A DNA stretch of 38,991 bases from a virus: positions 1-38,991 of IMG/VR virus record IMGVR_UViG_3300047678_000084; one strand, written 5' to 3'. This document shows, piece after piece, positions 29,345 to 36,560 of this stretch (positions are counted from its first letter, which is position 1; the number at the start of each line of letters is the position of its first letter). The notes under the pieces are model-generated. The model searched no databases. It saw only the letters and a list, made by a program, of their open reading frames with translations, and was not told the DNA's origin. Made by a program: the position numbers and the translations under genes.

Positions 29345-29698
29345 CTAGAGATCAAAATTTAGTTCAACTGAATCTTCTTGGGAGACTTCTTCTGGGATTG
29401 GTGGAAGATCTACAATCTCAGTTACAGAGATTTCATCATAAGCGTCGGAGTCTTCCTTAGAATTTATAACATTGAGAGCATGTAGGATATCAGACGCAAG
29501 GGTAGGATGTTTGTCGAATAGTTTAAGAACATCAACTACACCTGGATGGATGATGTTTTCGACAACGAATTGTTCGATCTCATCGTTCAGTCTAGAGAGA
29601 TCGTATTTATTTGGCTTCTTTAAAATAACTAAAGATGCATCTTCAACTTCATATATAAAGTACCAGCCAAATGGAATTTTGGTAGTTTTATGTTCCAT
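29345..29698 (-). CDS. Acidic hypothetical protein (minus strand)
   Basis: A 117-residue protein on the minus strand when started at ATG 29698. An in-frame GTG at 29707 adds three residues but has AGGA only two bases upstream, while the ATG has AGGA about 11 bases upstream. The protein is acidic and helical in the middle (LSRLNDEIEQFVVENIIHPGVVDVLKLFDKHPTLASDIL) with an acidic tail (LPPIPEEVSQEDSVELNFDL). No family recognised. It is flanked by element R6 and divergently placed to the GIY-YIG gene. A + strand frame across it gives only a low-quality translation, so the minus gene is preferred. Confidence 0.5.
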   Translation of the reverse strand: MEHKTTKIPFGWYFIYEVEDASLVILKKPNKYDLSRLNDEIEQFVVENIIHPGVVDVLKLFDKHPTLASDILHALNVINSKEDSDAYDEISVTEIVDLPPIPEEVSQEDSVELNFDL

Positions 29699-29727
29699 GT
29701 AAGCCACAGTCCTAGTACTATAAAAAC

Positions 29728-30312
29728 ATGAAACCTACTGAATTGATAGTTAATAGCGGTAATCCTAGATCTTCTGGTATTTATATGATTTTATGTTTGC
29801 CTACTGGGAAAGCATATATTGGTCAATCGAAGAACATTGAGACTAGATGGAGAAGTCATAAACTTACTTTAAGAAAACAAATACACCGCAATCCAATTCT
29901 TCAGAATCTTTGGAACAAGTATGGAAAGGATTGTTTTTTCTTTTATGTACTTGAAAATACAACACAAGAGAAGTTGACTGTAAGAGAGCAACATTATGTA
30001 GATTTAATAGATTCTACTCTTCTTATAAATATTGCTGTACCAGAAGATCCAACTAAACTCTCCCCAGAATCCATAGAGAAAATCCGACAAAAAGCTTATG
30101 GAAATAAGAGGGGTGTTGCAAATAAAGGTAAACACCACACAGAAGATTCTCGTAAGAAAATGTCAGAAAAGCATAAAGGTAAGAAGCTTTCAGAAGAGAC
30201 TAAACTCAAGATGTCTCTGGTACGAAAAGGTAGGAAGCACACTCAAGAACATATAAATAATCGAGTAGCTTCCCTAATCAAAAATCGTACCGAAAATAAT
30301 CCTACAAGTTAA
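29728..30312 (+). CDS. GIY-YIG homing endonuclease with NUMOD3 repeats (1)
   Basis: A 194-residue free-standing endonuclease. The catalytic domain has GIY at residues 17-19, YIG at 30-32, R40 and E87 (LTVREQHY), the four elements of this nuclease fold. From residue about 103 come helix-turn repeats of NUMOD3 type (SPESIEKIRQK, TEDSRKKMSEK-HKGKK, SEETKLKMSL-VRKGRK) used for DNA recognition. No SD is visible before the ATG; a TACTAT/TATAAA-like stretch lies about 7-12 bases upstream, so the transcript may be leaderless. Probable selfish mobile gene that spreads by cutting related phage DNA. Confidence 0.88.
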   Translation: MKPTELIVNSGNPRSSGIYMILCLPTGKAYIGQSKNIETRWRSHKLTLRKQIHRNPILQNLWNKYGKDCFFFYVLENTTQEKLTVREQHYVDLIDSTLLINIAVPEDPTKLSPESIEKIRQKAYGNKRGVANKGKHHTEDSRKKMSEKHKGKKLSEETKLKMSLVRKGRKHTQEHINNRVASLIKNRTENNPTS

Positions 30313-30363
30313 AATTATTACCCATTCAATTGTTTCTAGAATAGATTGTATTTAAGGAGAAAG

Positions 30364-30498
30364 TTGGATGGTAGTAATGCTCATGATTATAAGCGTTTGT
30401 TTAATTGGAGATGCTTATATAGACTAGTTGGTGGTATTTTGGAATCCGCAATAGTCCAAGGATCAGATCCACAGAAGATTATCCATACTGGAGAATGA
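30364..30498 (+). CDS. Possible small protein with TTG start
   Basis: A 44-codon open frame from TTG 30364 to TGA 30496-30498, with AAGGAG at 30354-30359 upstream (spacing about 4). The predicted protein (start read as Met, then LDGSNAHDYKRLF to DPQKIIHTGE) is mixed charged and hydrophobic. An overlapping ATG at 30368 in another frame gives only 19 residues. The next gene starts 4 bases after its stop. Support comes from open frame, spacing and ribosome site; no homology was seen. Confidence 0.4.
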   Translation: MDGSNAHDYKRLFNWRCLYRLVGGILESAIVQGSDPQKIIHTGE

Positions 30499-30502
30499 AA
30501 TA

Positions 30503-30880
30503 ATGGAAGACGCTCTCTCATTTGAAGATTTTGATTGCTCGGATGTATTGCCACTCACAGAGGAATGTAAGATGGCAAACTCAAGAACAGAAGACTATAT
30601 CGAGGATGTAATGATCGATTCTGCTCTAATCAATAACATGTACTCAGTTATTGCAGAATGCTTAAACACAAACGAAGCTAATATATCTATTGAAAAGGCA
30701 GAGTTTGTAAGAGTTGGAGGTAAGTGCTCACAGGACTACTACTTACTCTCCGGTGTATATTGGGGTGTAGATGGAGAAGCAAGAGAGTTTAATAAGCTCC
30801 GCTTTTATCCAGAAGCTAGTCCATCAGTAGAAGATCTTGAAGGAGATCAGAAAGAAGTTATTAATGTTCTCCTTCACTAG
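30503..30880 (+). CDS. Acidic hypothetical protein
   Basis: A 125-residue acidic protein (net negative, Asp/Glu-rich: EDALSFEDFDCSDVLPLTEE, YIEDVMID). The middle (FVRVGGKCSQDYYLLSGVYWGVDGEAREFNKLRFY) is a plausible beta sheet. Acidic, small, accessory-region phage proteins include DNA-mimic inhibitors, but no specific mimic motif is seen. It lies between the two smaller genes and is followed after 26 bases by another small gene. Function unknown. Confidence 0.5.
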   Translation: MEDALSFEDFDCSDVLPLTEECKMANSRTEDYIEDVMIDSALINNMYSVIAECLNTNEANISIEKAEFVRVGGKCSQDYYLLSGVYWGVDGEAREFNKLRFYPEASPSVEDLEGDQKEVINVLLH

Positions 30881-30906
30881 ATAGAACATTAGTAGAGAAA
30901 GCTAGA

Positions 30907-31110
30907 ATGTCTAAAGATCAAATCGCACTAGAGATAAAGAATATTGTATTAAGTAAGAAGACTGTTACCCAAGATGAATTAGCTCAGAGATTAGCTGCAA
31001 TCAGATTTCTTACAATTAGAGAAAGCTATCCTGTAATTAAAGATATGATCGCTAATGATCAACTTAGAATGACTACAGAAGCTACAGGTAAGATGGTATT
31101 TCATGCCTAG
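30907..31110 (+). CDS. Small hypothetical protein, winged-helix-like
   Basis: A 67-residue protein with a helix-turn-helix-like order: ALEIKNIVLSKKTVTQDELAQRLAAIRFL followed by a second helix ESYPVIKDMIANDQLRM and a strand-like tail. This recalls a small winged-helix DNA- or RNA-binding domain, but the match is by pattern only. It overlaps the following GIY-YIG gene by 8 bases. Confidence 0.45.
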   Translation: MSKDQIALEIKNIVLSKKTVTQDELAQRLAAIRFLTIRESYPVIKDMIANDQLRMTTEATGKMVFHA

Positions 31111-31504
31111 CTTATCCCCTGAGCAGATCGAGAAGATGGTTCAAAGTAGAAAGAAGAAGGAGGAACATCTTGCTACTTTAATTACAGAGAATCAATTCAA
31201 CTTTCCAACCACTCTAATCTCTGGTATATACGCCATCTTCTGTATCTCTACAAATAAAGTCTACTTCGGTAAGTCTGTAAATGTAAGAGGTAGGATGCTA
31301 AAGCATAAGCGATGTTTGAGACAGGGTATTCATATCAATAAGAGATTACTCCGCGCATTTAGAAAGTATGGAGAGAGTCAGTTTATCTTCTGCTTAGTGG
31401 AGTCTGTAGTTCCAGAACTACTCTCAAAGCGAGAGAGACATTATATTATGCATTATAAGTCTTTTAGAGATTACTATGGATTTAACATAAAGAAGGTTTT
31501 ATAG
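31103..31504 (+). CDS. GIY-YIG endonuclease without NUMOD repeats (2)
   Basis: A 133-residue protein with GIY at residues 41-43, YFG at 54-56, R62/R64 and E111 (RERHYI), matching the GIY-YIG fold. It has a 40-residue basic N-terminal extension and no NUMOD3 tail, so it is a minimal catalytic unit. The ATG overlaps the preceding gene by 8 bases and has only a weak ribosome site. Terminator-like stem follows at 31541. Probably a reduced homing or repair-type nuclease. Confidence 0.8.
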   Translation: MPSLSPEQIEKMVQSRKKKEEHLATLITENQFNFPTTLISGIYAIFCISTNKVYFGKSVNVRGRMLKHKRCLRQGIHINKRLLRAFRKYGESQFIFCLVESVVPELLSKRERHYIMHYKSFRDYYGFNIKKVL

Positions 31505-31540
31505 TACCTATTAGCACGAAAATTGCTGGAGAATTGAAGA

Positions 31541-31568
31541 AGCTAGGGAAGAGATTCTCTAGCTTTTT
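31541..31568 (+). terminator. Rho-independent terminator
   Basis: A 10-bp stem AGCTAGGGAA / TTCTCTAGCT (31541-31550, 31555-31564) with one G-U pair, a GAGA tetraloop and a T-run. It closes the 29.7-31.5 kb unit. Confidence 0.85.
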
Positions 31569-31587
31569 TAATATAAGGAGAAAGAAT

Positions 31588-31737
31588 ATGCGTACTAGAG
31601 ATAAAGAAGTCATACAAGAAATCCCATGTCCAATCTGCGGTAACAAGTTTATGCCACAGAAAGTCTTCCAAAAGTTCTGCTCAGTCTCCTGTAGAACCAA
31701 GTTCCATAACCATAAGAATAAGAAACCGTCTACCTAA
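31588..31737 (+). CDS. Small zinc-finger-like protein
   Basis: A 49-residue basic protein when started at ATG 31588 with AAGGAGAA upstream. A longer frame from 31534 runs through the terminator hairpin and is less likely. It has a Cys4-type pattern CPICG (around residue 13) and FCSVSC (around 29), typical of a small zinc-binding finger, and a His-rich basic tail (KFHNHKNKK). Probably binds nucleic acid. It is isolated between a terminator and element R7. Confidence 0.55.
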   Translation: MRTRDKEVIQEIPCPICGNKFMPQKVFQKFCSVSCRTKFHNHKNKKPST

Positions 31738-31774
31738 ACTTGGCACACTTCTTGCGTTTAGGGAGTAAAAAGAA

Positions 31775-31845
31775 TTCTAGAAAACATGATAAGTGTGTGT
31801 TCTACCAGCACTATCTCATTTTGACTGTCTAATTAAACAGAGAAG
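31775..31845 (+). promoter_or_regulatory. Shared intergenic element, copy R7
   Basis: Has TCTAGAAAACATG, GTGTGTGTTCTACCAGC, ATCTCATTTTGAC and the core TGTCTAATTAAACAGAG. The GTGGAATTG block is replaced by AAGAATTCT. A purine-rich leader (AGATAGACACAGAG) follows. It is closest to inverted copy R1. It precedes the virion-like gene unit at 31943 by about 100 bases. Confidence 0.7.
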
Positions 31846-31942
31846 AGATAGACACAGAGAAAGAATAGAGGGTAGAGTAGAAATAGAAAGCTATGGACTA
31901 AGAAAGTCTGTGGTTAAAATCGTGATAAAAGGAAAATAAGAA

Positions 31943-32671
31943 ATGGCAAATAACTATTTAGCTCCGGTTTTTACTGATGCAGCTTTACTTGGTCAGACAA
32001 TTGTAACTGGTGGTGGAGGTGGTGGTCCAACTGGTCCTGCTGGTGGAGATCTCTCTGGCACATATCCAGATCCTGCTCTCAATGATGTTACTGTCCCAGG
32101 TGTTACTGGTGGTACTACAGGTGTTCTTACAAGACAGGGTACAAATAGTATCTATCATCGCAAGTGGAACTTTGGAGCTGGTGCTGATCCTACTCTAAAT
32201 ACAGACTCTACTCAAGGTTATGCACCTGGCGCACTATGGTTCAACGTAACAAATAATAGACTATGGGTATGTGTAGATAACACTGCCACAAGCGCAATTT
32301 GGATTCTAGCAACTGCTGGTAGTGTTCAGTCTTCTACTCAGGTTCAGGACAATGAAGTATGTATTGGTCCAATCTCTGGTGGTGGTGGATTACCTTCATA
32401 TAGAGCATTAGCATATCAAGACATCCCCACTCTAACTTATAAGAAGGTAGCTGCTGGTAGAGGAACTCCTGGTGCTATTACTGTTCCAGGTGTTCTAGTT
32501 GGAGATGCTATTGTAGATACTCTTGGTTGGGTAATTATGGCAGGTACTATTGTAGAGATTACTGATGGAGACTTTGAATCTACTGTTAGTGTGAATGGAC
32601 AGATCCAGCAATTAACAGCAGCAGATTTAACTGGTCTGAACTTCAGATTCTTACTACAGCACCGTAGCTAG
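31943..32671 (+). CDS. Fibre-like virion protein with collagen-like linker
   Basis: A 242-residue protein. A Gly-rich linker (GGGGGGPTGPAGGDLSGTYPDPALNDV) near residue 24 is common in phage fibre proteins. Residues 60-130 form a beta domain (YAPGALWFNVTNNRLWVC) that may be a trimeric repeat. The C-terminal 75 residues (TPGAITVPGVLVGDAIVDTLGWV, GDFESTVSVNGQIQQLTAADL) resemble the C-terminus of the next gene product, so the two share a domain. Start at ATG 31943 has AAGGAAAA upstream. Likely head or tail fibre. Confidence 0.6.
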   Translation: MANNYLAPVFTDAALLGQTIVTGGGGGGPTGPAGGDLSGTYPDPALNDVTVPGVTGGTTGVLTRQGTNSIYHRKWNFGAGADPTLNTDSTQGYAPGALWFNVTNNRLWVCVDNTATSAIWILATAGSVQSSTQVQDNEVCIGPISGGGGLPSYRALAYQDIPTLTYKKVAAGRGTPGAITVPGVLVGDAIVDTLGWVIMAGTIVEITDGDFESTVSVNGQIQQLTAADLTGLNFRFLLQHRS

Positions 32672-32733
32672 TAATAATAAATACCAATCGGTTCGTTAAT
32701 TGATTAAACTTTCTAAAGGATAAGGTTAAATAC

Positions 32734-33129
32734 ATGTCAAACATCTCAAGCGTTCTTTCACAGTCTGGTCTTCTTGGTAGCGCAGATACCACACCAGCAG
32801 GTTCTATTACAGCTACTCAGCTAGCTACTGGTGCAGTTACCTCTGCAAAGCTTGCAGCAAGTGCTGTCACAGTTGGTAAGCTAGGTCAGAGTGTTCTAGT
32901 TCCATATAGTGCATCCGGTCTTGCGAGTGCTGGTGCAATTACTACAACTGGTACAAAGGTTGGCGATAAGGTTCTAGCAGTTATGGGTTTTGTTACTTCT
33001 AGCTCTGTGTGGGTTGGTCTAGATACCACTCACTTTGAAGCTACTGTCACTGTTGCTGATCAGATTCAGCAGTCAAGTGGTGCTCTAAGTGCTAATACCT
33101 ATATCTTTCTAGTCCAGCCACAGAGCTAA
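32734..33129 (+). CDS. Small fibre-like protein sharing the C-terminal domain
   Basis: A 131-residue protein. An N-terminal segment (ITATQLATGAVTSAKLAASAVTVGKLGQ) repeats the TxxKLAxxAVT fibre motif also found in the 930-residue fibre. Residues 70-131 (AGAITTTGTKVGDKVLAVMGFV, THFEATVTVADQIQQSSGAL) align by eye with the C-terminus of the preceding gene product. The two genes appear to be domain duplicates. Virion surface or fibre tip role is inferred. It follows the previous gene by about 60 bases. Confidence 0.6.
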   Translation: MSNISSVLSQSGLLGSADTTPAGSITATQLATGAVTSAKLAASAVTVGKLGQSVLVPYSASGLASAGAITTTGTKVGDKVLAVMGFVTSSSVWVGLDTTHFEATVTVADQIQQSSGALSANTYIFLVQPQS

Positions 33130-33145
33130 TCGGAGGATATAAATC

Positions 33146-33505
33146 ATGGCTAATCTAGCATACCCATTTAATAATCTAGCAAAGGGTTGGAAGACTTCGC
33201 TTACAGCAGGTACTCCAGCTCATATTCTTATTGATCCAGGTGTTACCTATTACGGAGTTCTAGTTCCATCAGCAGATGCTGAATGTCACTTCTTATTCAA
33301 TAATGCTGGTGATACCCCAAATGCTGCTGCACTAACTCCTACTGGAACAGGAAAGGCAGGAATATCAACTACATATAGTAAGTTTGACTTCTATCTAGTT
33401 GCTCCTCCAGTTACTGTTGCAAATCCAGGTGGTCAAGTATCCGTTCTTCTAGATGGTGCGGGAACTGCCGTACTGTATTTAAGCAGAGTCTCACCTGCTT
33501 ATTAA
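33146..33505 (+). CDS. Small virion-like beta protein
   Basis: A 119-residue beta-rich protein with a mid-sequence Pro/Ala/Thr loop (DTPNAAALTPTGTGKAG) and a Gly-rich C-terminal half (VTVANPGGQVSVLLDGAGTAVLYLSRVSPAY). The layout is similar to the 114-residue protein at 3057-3401 next to the capsid genes, but homology is unproven. A structural role (head or fibre decoration) is inferred from neighbours and composition. Followed by a terminator at 33528. Confidence 0.5.
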   Translation: MANLAYPFNNLAKGWKTSLTAGTPAHILIDPGVTYYGVLVPSADAECHFLFNNAGDTPNAAALTPTGTGKAGISTTYSKFDFYLVAPPVTVANPGGQVSVLLDGAGTAVLYLSRVSPAY

Positions 33506-33527
33506 TTACTAATCTCCTTAGTAATCT

Positions 33528-33565
33528 AAGCTGTATAGGATTAACCTCCTATGCAGCTTTTTTAT
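33528..33565 (+). terminator. Rho-independent terminator
   Basis: A 13-bp stem AAGCTGTATAGGA / TCCTATGCAGCTT (33528-33540, 33547-33559) with one G-U pair, a 6-base loop and a T-run. It closes the virion-like small gene unit. Confidence 0.85.
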
Positions 33566-33600
33566 TATCCTGAATACTTAATTAAATCTATTCTAGAATT

Positions 33601-33762
33601 ATGTATGAAGTTCAGAGAAGATTCACAGAGGATCAGATAAGATTAATGAGGAAGATGCGCAGTGAAGGAAAGAAGCTAAGAGAAATAGCCAACTTCTTTA
33701 AGGTGTCTGTAGTATCAATTCATCGTATAGTAACTTATGCGAATTATAGTCATGTAGATTAA
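33601..33762 (+). CDS. Small helix-turn-helix protein
   Basis: A 53-residue basic protein. Residues 8-45 read FTEDQIRLMRKMRSEGKK, LREIANFFKVSVVS and IHRIVTYAN: a three-helix HTH of the resolvase/Hin or phage small-HTH type. Such proteins often lie near terminase genes and may regulate or recruit packaging. It is 41 bases before the third GIY-YIG gene and just after a terminator. The ATG at 33601 has no strong SD, so expression may be low. Confidence 0.6.
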   Translation: MYEVQRRFTEDQIRLMRKMRSEGKKLREIANFFKVSVVSIHRIVTYANYSHVD

Positions 33763-33768
33763 TTAGTC

Positions 33769-33797
33769 TTGACTGTTGTGTCACATCTTGACATTAT
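33769..33797 (+). promoter_or_regulatory. Candidate promoter for the third GIY-YIG gene
   Basis: TTGACT (33769-33774), a 17-base spacer, and CATTAT (33792-33797), overlapping a perfect TATAAT at 33795-33800 that would be 20 bases away. From the 17-base pair, transcription would start at or near the ATG of the endonuclease gene at 33804, giving a leaderless message. This explains the absence of a ribosome site. Confidence 0.45.
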
Positions 33798-33803
33798 AAT
33801 GGT

Positions 33804-34526
33804 ATGACTAGTAAAGAGTTTATAACAAGGTATTCAAAAGATGTCTCAGTTAAAAATGCCGTTGGCATTTATGCTATTTATTGTATTGGAGACGATAAGA
33901 TATACGTTGGCCAATCTAAGAATATATATAGGAGATGGAGGCATCATAAGTCTAAATTAGATACCAAAAAGCATCACAATATTCATCTACAAAATGCATG
34001 GAATAAGTATGGAAAGTCACTCTTTCTATTTATTGTTCTAGAAATATGTGATGTTGCACTCTTAACAGAGAAAGAGGAATTCTATCTTAGTCAATTAGAC
34101 GAGACTCTACGTTTCAATCTTCATATTGTTAGAGAACATATGCAGATGTCTTCTGAAACAAAGGAAAAGATCGCCAATAAATTGCGCGGTACAGATAGAT
34201 TAACTAAGGAAGGTAGGAAAAAACTTAGTGAAATAAATAAGGGAAATTCTAACTTCAAGGGAAGAACCCATTCAGAAGAATCTAAAAGAAAGATATCTGA
34301 AAGGCAAATCGGCAAATGTCTTCCAGAAGAACAAAGGAGAAATCAATCCTTAGCACATATGGGGAAAATAGCCTCAGATGAAACTAAGAAGAAAATGTCT
34401 CTTGCTAAGAAGGGTAAGAAGTTATCCCCAGAAACTATATCTAGAATGATAGCAGCACAACAAAAAAGAAGACTTGAAGCTAAAGTCTATAATAGACTAC
34501 AAACGACGGAGAATAATAATGAGTAA
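33804..34526 (+). CDS. GIY-YIG homing endonuclease with NUMOD3 repeats (3)
   Basis: A 240-residue protein with GIY at residues 21-23, YVG at 34-36, R43/R44 and E91/E92. The C-terminal half has about five NUMOD3-like repeats (SSETKEKIANK, TKEGRKKLSEI-NKGN, SEESKRKISER-QIGK, SDETKKKMSLA-KKGKK, SPETISRMIAA). The gene ends overlapping the start of the small terminase gene by 8 bases. It has no SD and a -10-like TATAAT a few bases before ATG. Homing endonuclease genes inserted beside terminase genes are common in phages; its target is probably the same locus in relatives. Confidence 0.88.
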   Translation: MTSKEFITRYSKDVSVKNAVGIYAIYCIGDDKIYVGQSKNIYRRWRHHKSKLDTKKHHNIHLQNAWNKYGKSLFLFIVLEICDVALLTEKEEFYLSQLDETLRFNLHIVREHMQMSSETKEKIANKLRGTDRLTKEGRKKLSEINKGNSNFKGRTHSEESKRKISERQIGKCLPEEQRRNQSLAHMGKIASDETKKKMSLAKKGKKLSPETISRMIAAQQKRRLEAKVYNRLQTTENNNE

Positions 34527-35019
34527 ATCCAAAGAAGCAATACCTGATGACTTAATTCCAGGTATGGTTGAGACATACAGAAAGAAGCTACTAGAGACTA
34601 CTTCAGCAGAGCTTGCATATACAGCAGCACATGACTACTTAAAGAGTAATGGGTGTGAATCTGTTCGTAGAACGGTTCAGAGATGTATCTCTAAGCAGAT
34701 TGGCGGAGCATATAAAATTGATGCCAAATCGAATTCTTTTAAAGTGGACCAAACACATGAATCGGATCTTGAGTCTCTCAAGATAGAGATGGATGAAATA
34801 TATCAAGCATTAAAGGAACGCTTCTTTACACATAAGAATAGCACTCCAGTTAATGATATTATGATGCAGACTTATTCAGACAAACTACGTGGTTATCATG
34901 AATTATATTTAAAGATGTTATCCTTGTCTCCTAAGAAGACAACTAATACAACCTCTATAGACTTAGGTGATGGTGGTGGAAAGATTGTTATAGCTAGTAG
35001 CTTAGAAGGTGAGATTTAA
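34519..35019 (+). CDS. Probable terminase small subunit
   Basis: A 166-residue protein when started at ATG 34519 (ribosome site GGAGAATA). A frame from 34474 adds 15 residues but lies inside the endonuclease gene. Residues 10-50 look like an HTH region (DDLIPGMVETYRKKLLETTSAEL, AHDYLKSNGCESVRRTVQRCI) and residues about 75-140 form helices (LESLKIEMDEIYQALKERFF, DIMMQTYSDKLRGYHELY), as in small terminases that bind the packaging start site. It is immediately upstream of the large terminase. Function is set by position and pattern. Confidence 0.7.
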   Translation: MSKSKEAIPDDLIPGMVETYRKKLLETTSAELAYTAAHDYLKSNGCESVRRTVQRCISKQIGGAYKIDAKSNSFKVDQTHESDLESLKIEMDEIYQALKERFFTHKNSTPVNDIMMQTYSDKLRGYHELYLKMLSLSPKKTTNTTSIDLGDGGGKIVIASSLEGEI

Positions 35020-35022
35020 TGT

Positions 35023-36516
35023 ATGCCAACCATCAAGAAGAATAGCTATAAGATTACAGACAATGACTTTATAGTTAAGAGTAAAGCTCAGCTAGACTTT
35101 TTGAAAGCTGACTTCGATAATGTACAAGAAGCATTGCTGACTGGTCCAGGTGGTACAGGTAAGACTGTTGCTCTATTAATATCTAGTCTTGGTCCACAGA
35201 AGAATGGAAATCTCCTTATACAGAACGGTAGTTATGTAGGAGTTATTATCCGTAGAGAAGCTACACAGCTAGAGAAGTCTGGACTTATTAATGCTGCTCT
35301 TGAGTGGTATACAAAGTTCGATCCAAAGGTAGCTTACAATGGATCTCTGCGTAAGTTCACCTTCTCTAGTGGGGCACAGATCTGGTTCAGAGGAGTAGAG
35401 TCTGAGGATGATGCTCTTAAGTTCAAGGGATATACGAGACTTCACTTCTTAGGTGTTGAAGAATTAACGCAATTCACTGAAAAGCAATTCGACTTAATCT
35501 CTACTCGTCTTAGAGATGCTACTGGTAAGATACCATTAAGAATTAGATGTACCACAAATGCTGGTGATACTGGGGAGGATTGGGTATTAGATCGATATAA
35601 GTATTGGTTGTACCAATCATGTATTACTCCTCTAGATCCACCAATTAAGACTGAGTATGGTAAAAGACTTTATACATACATTGATGAAGAAGATCCAGAC
35701 TTAAAGAGAGTAGTTACGGATACTAAACCTAAAGGATCATCCGAACAGTTTGTTTGTATAGAGACTAGAGTTGATGACATTATGAAAGACAATCTCCAGA
35801 CTCTTGGTAAGATCAGTGATCCTATTCTTAGAGCACAACTATTAGGACATAAGTGGGGATTACGTGCAGAAGCTGGAATGTACTTCTCAGAGTTAGATTT
35901 TAAAGAAGCACAAAGAGCAACTAGTTCACAAGTTGTACGTATTAGATATTGGGATAAAGCAGCTACTAAGACAGGAGACTTCACATGTGGATTACTTCTA
36001 TGTAGAACATGGAACGATTACTACATTATTGAAGACTGTGTTCTAGAGAAGGTGGATGTATCTAAGGTAAAAGACTTAATCATGTCTACTGCTAGGAGAG
36101 ATGGAAAGGCAGTTATCATAGGTATCGAACAAGAAGGTGGATCTTCAGGTAAAGAGATAGCTTATGAATATGAGCAGGCATTAAGAGCTGAAGGATTTAG
36201 AGTTGTTATTGACCAGAAGACAGCTAATAAAGAGACATCATCTAAGCTAGCTAGAGCAGCTATCATATCTCCAGTAGTAAAGTCTGGAAGAGTTGGTGTT
36301 ATTTATGGATCGTGGAAGAATGAATTCCTTAAGCAGTTGGTTAACTTCCCAAGTAAGGGTATTCATGATGATGCAGTTGATGCACTAACTGGAGCATATA
36401 TGCTATTAACAACAAAAATAGCTGCACCGCTCGCAGCAGATAATACACTTAATTTCATAAGAACAGCACATCAACTACTTCCAACAAATCTATATGCAGG
36501 GAGATCTATGTATTAG
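35023..36516 (+). CDS. terL: Terminase large subunit
   Basis: A 497-residue packaging motor. The ATPase has Walker A GPGGTGKT at residues 41-48, a downstream acidic Walker B-like segment LHFLGVEELTQF near residue 145, and the coupling segment LRIRCTTNAGD. The nuclease part has IRYWDKAATKTGDF near residue 310 and a final Asp pair, HDDAVDALTGAY, near residue 448. These match phage TerL proteins that translocate and cut DNA. The packaging mode (cos, pac or headful) cannot be inferred with confidence, although the circular assembly suggests headful or cos. Preceded by the small subunit; followed by the portal. Confidence 0.93.
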   Translation: MPTIKKNSYKITDNDFIVKSKAQLDFLKADFDNVQEALLTGPGGTGKTVALLISSLGPQKNGNLLIQNGSYVGVIIRREATQLEKSGLINAALEWYTKFDPKVAYNGSLRKFTFSSGAQIWFRGVESEDDALKFKGYTRLHFLGVEELTQFTEKQFDLISTRLRDATGKIPLRIRCTTNAGDTGEDWVLDRYKYWLYQSCITPLDPPIKTEYGKRLYTYIDEEDPDLKRVVTDTKPKGSSEQFVCIETRVDDIMKDNLQTLGKISDPILRAQLLGHKWGLRAEAGMYFSELDFKEAQRATSSQVVRIRYWDKAATKTGDFTCGLLLCRTWNDYYIIEDCVLEKVDVSKVKDLIMSTARRDGKAVIIGIEQEGGSSGKEIAYEYEQALRAEGFRVVIDQKTANKETSSKLARAAIISPVVKSGRVGVIYGSWKNEFLKQLVNFPSKGIHDDAVDALTGAYMLLTTKIAAPLAADNTLNFIRTAHQLLPTNLYAGRSMY

Positions 36517-36560
36517 ACTAAAGGGAAGTTATTCTAAGGAAGAAAAGATAAGGATATAAA

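Noticed and set aside
29472-29702. Plus-strand 76-residue frame opposite the 29345-29698 gene
   Set aside because: Ser/Thr-rich shadow; the minus-strand frame has better composition and a ribosome site.
132-31845. CRISPR array from the repeated element
   Set aside because: Copies are kilobases apart with no regular spacers and occur in both orientations.
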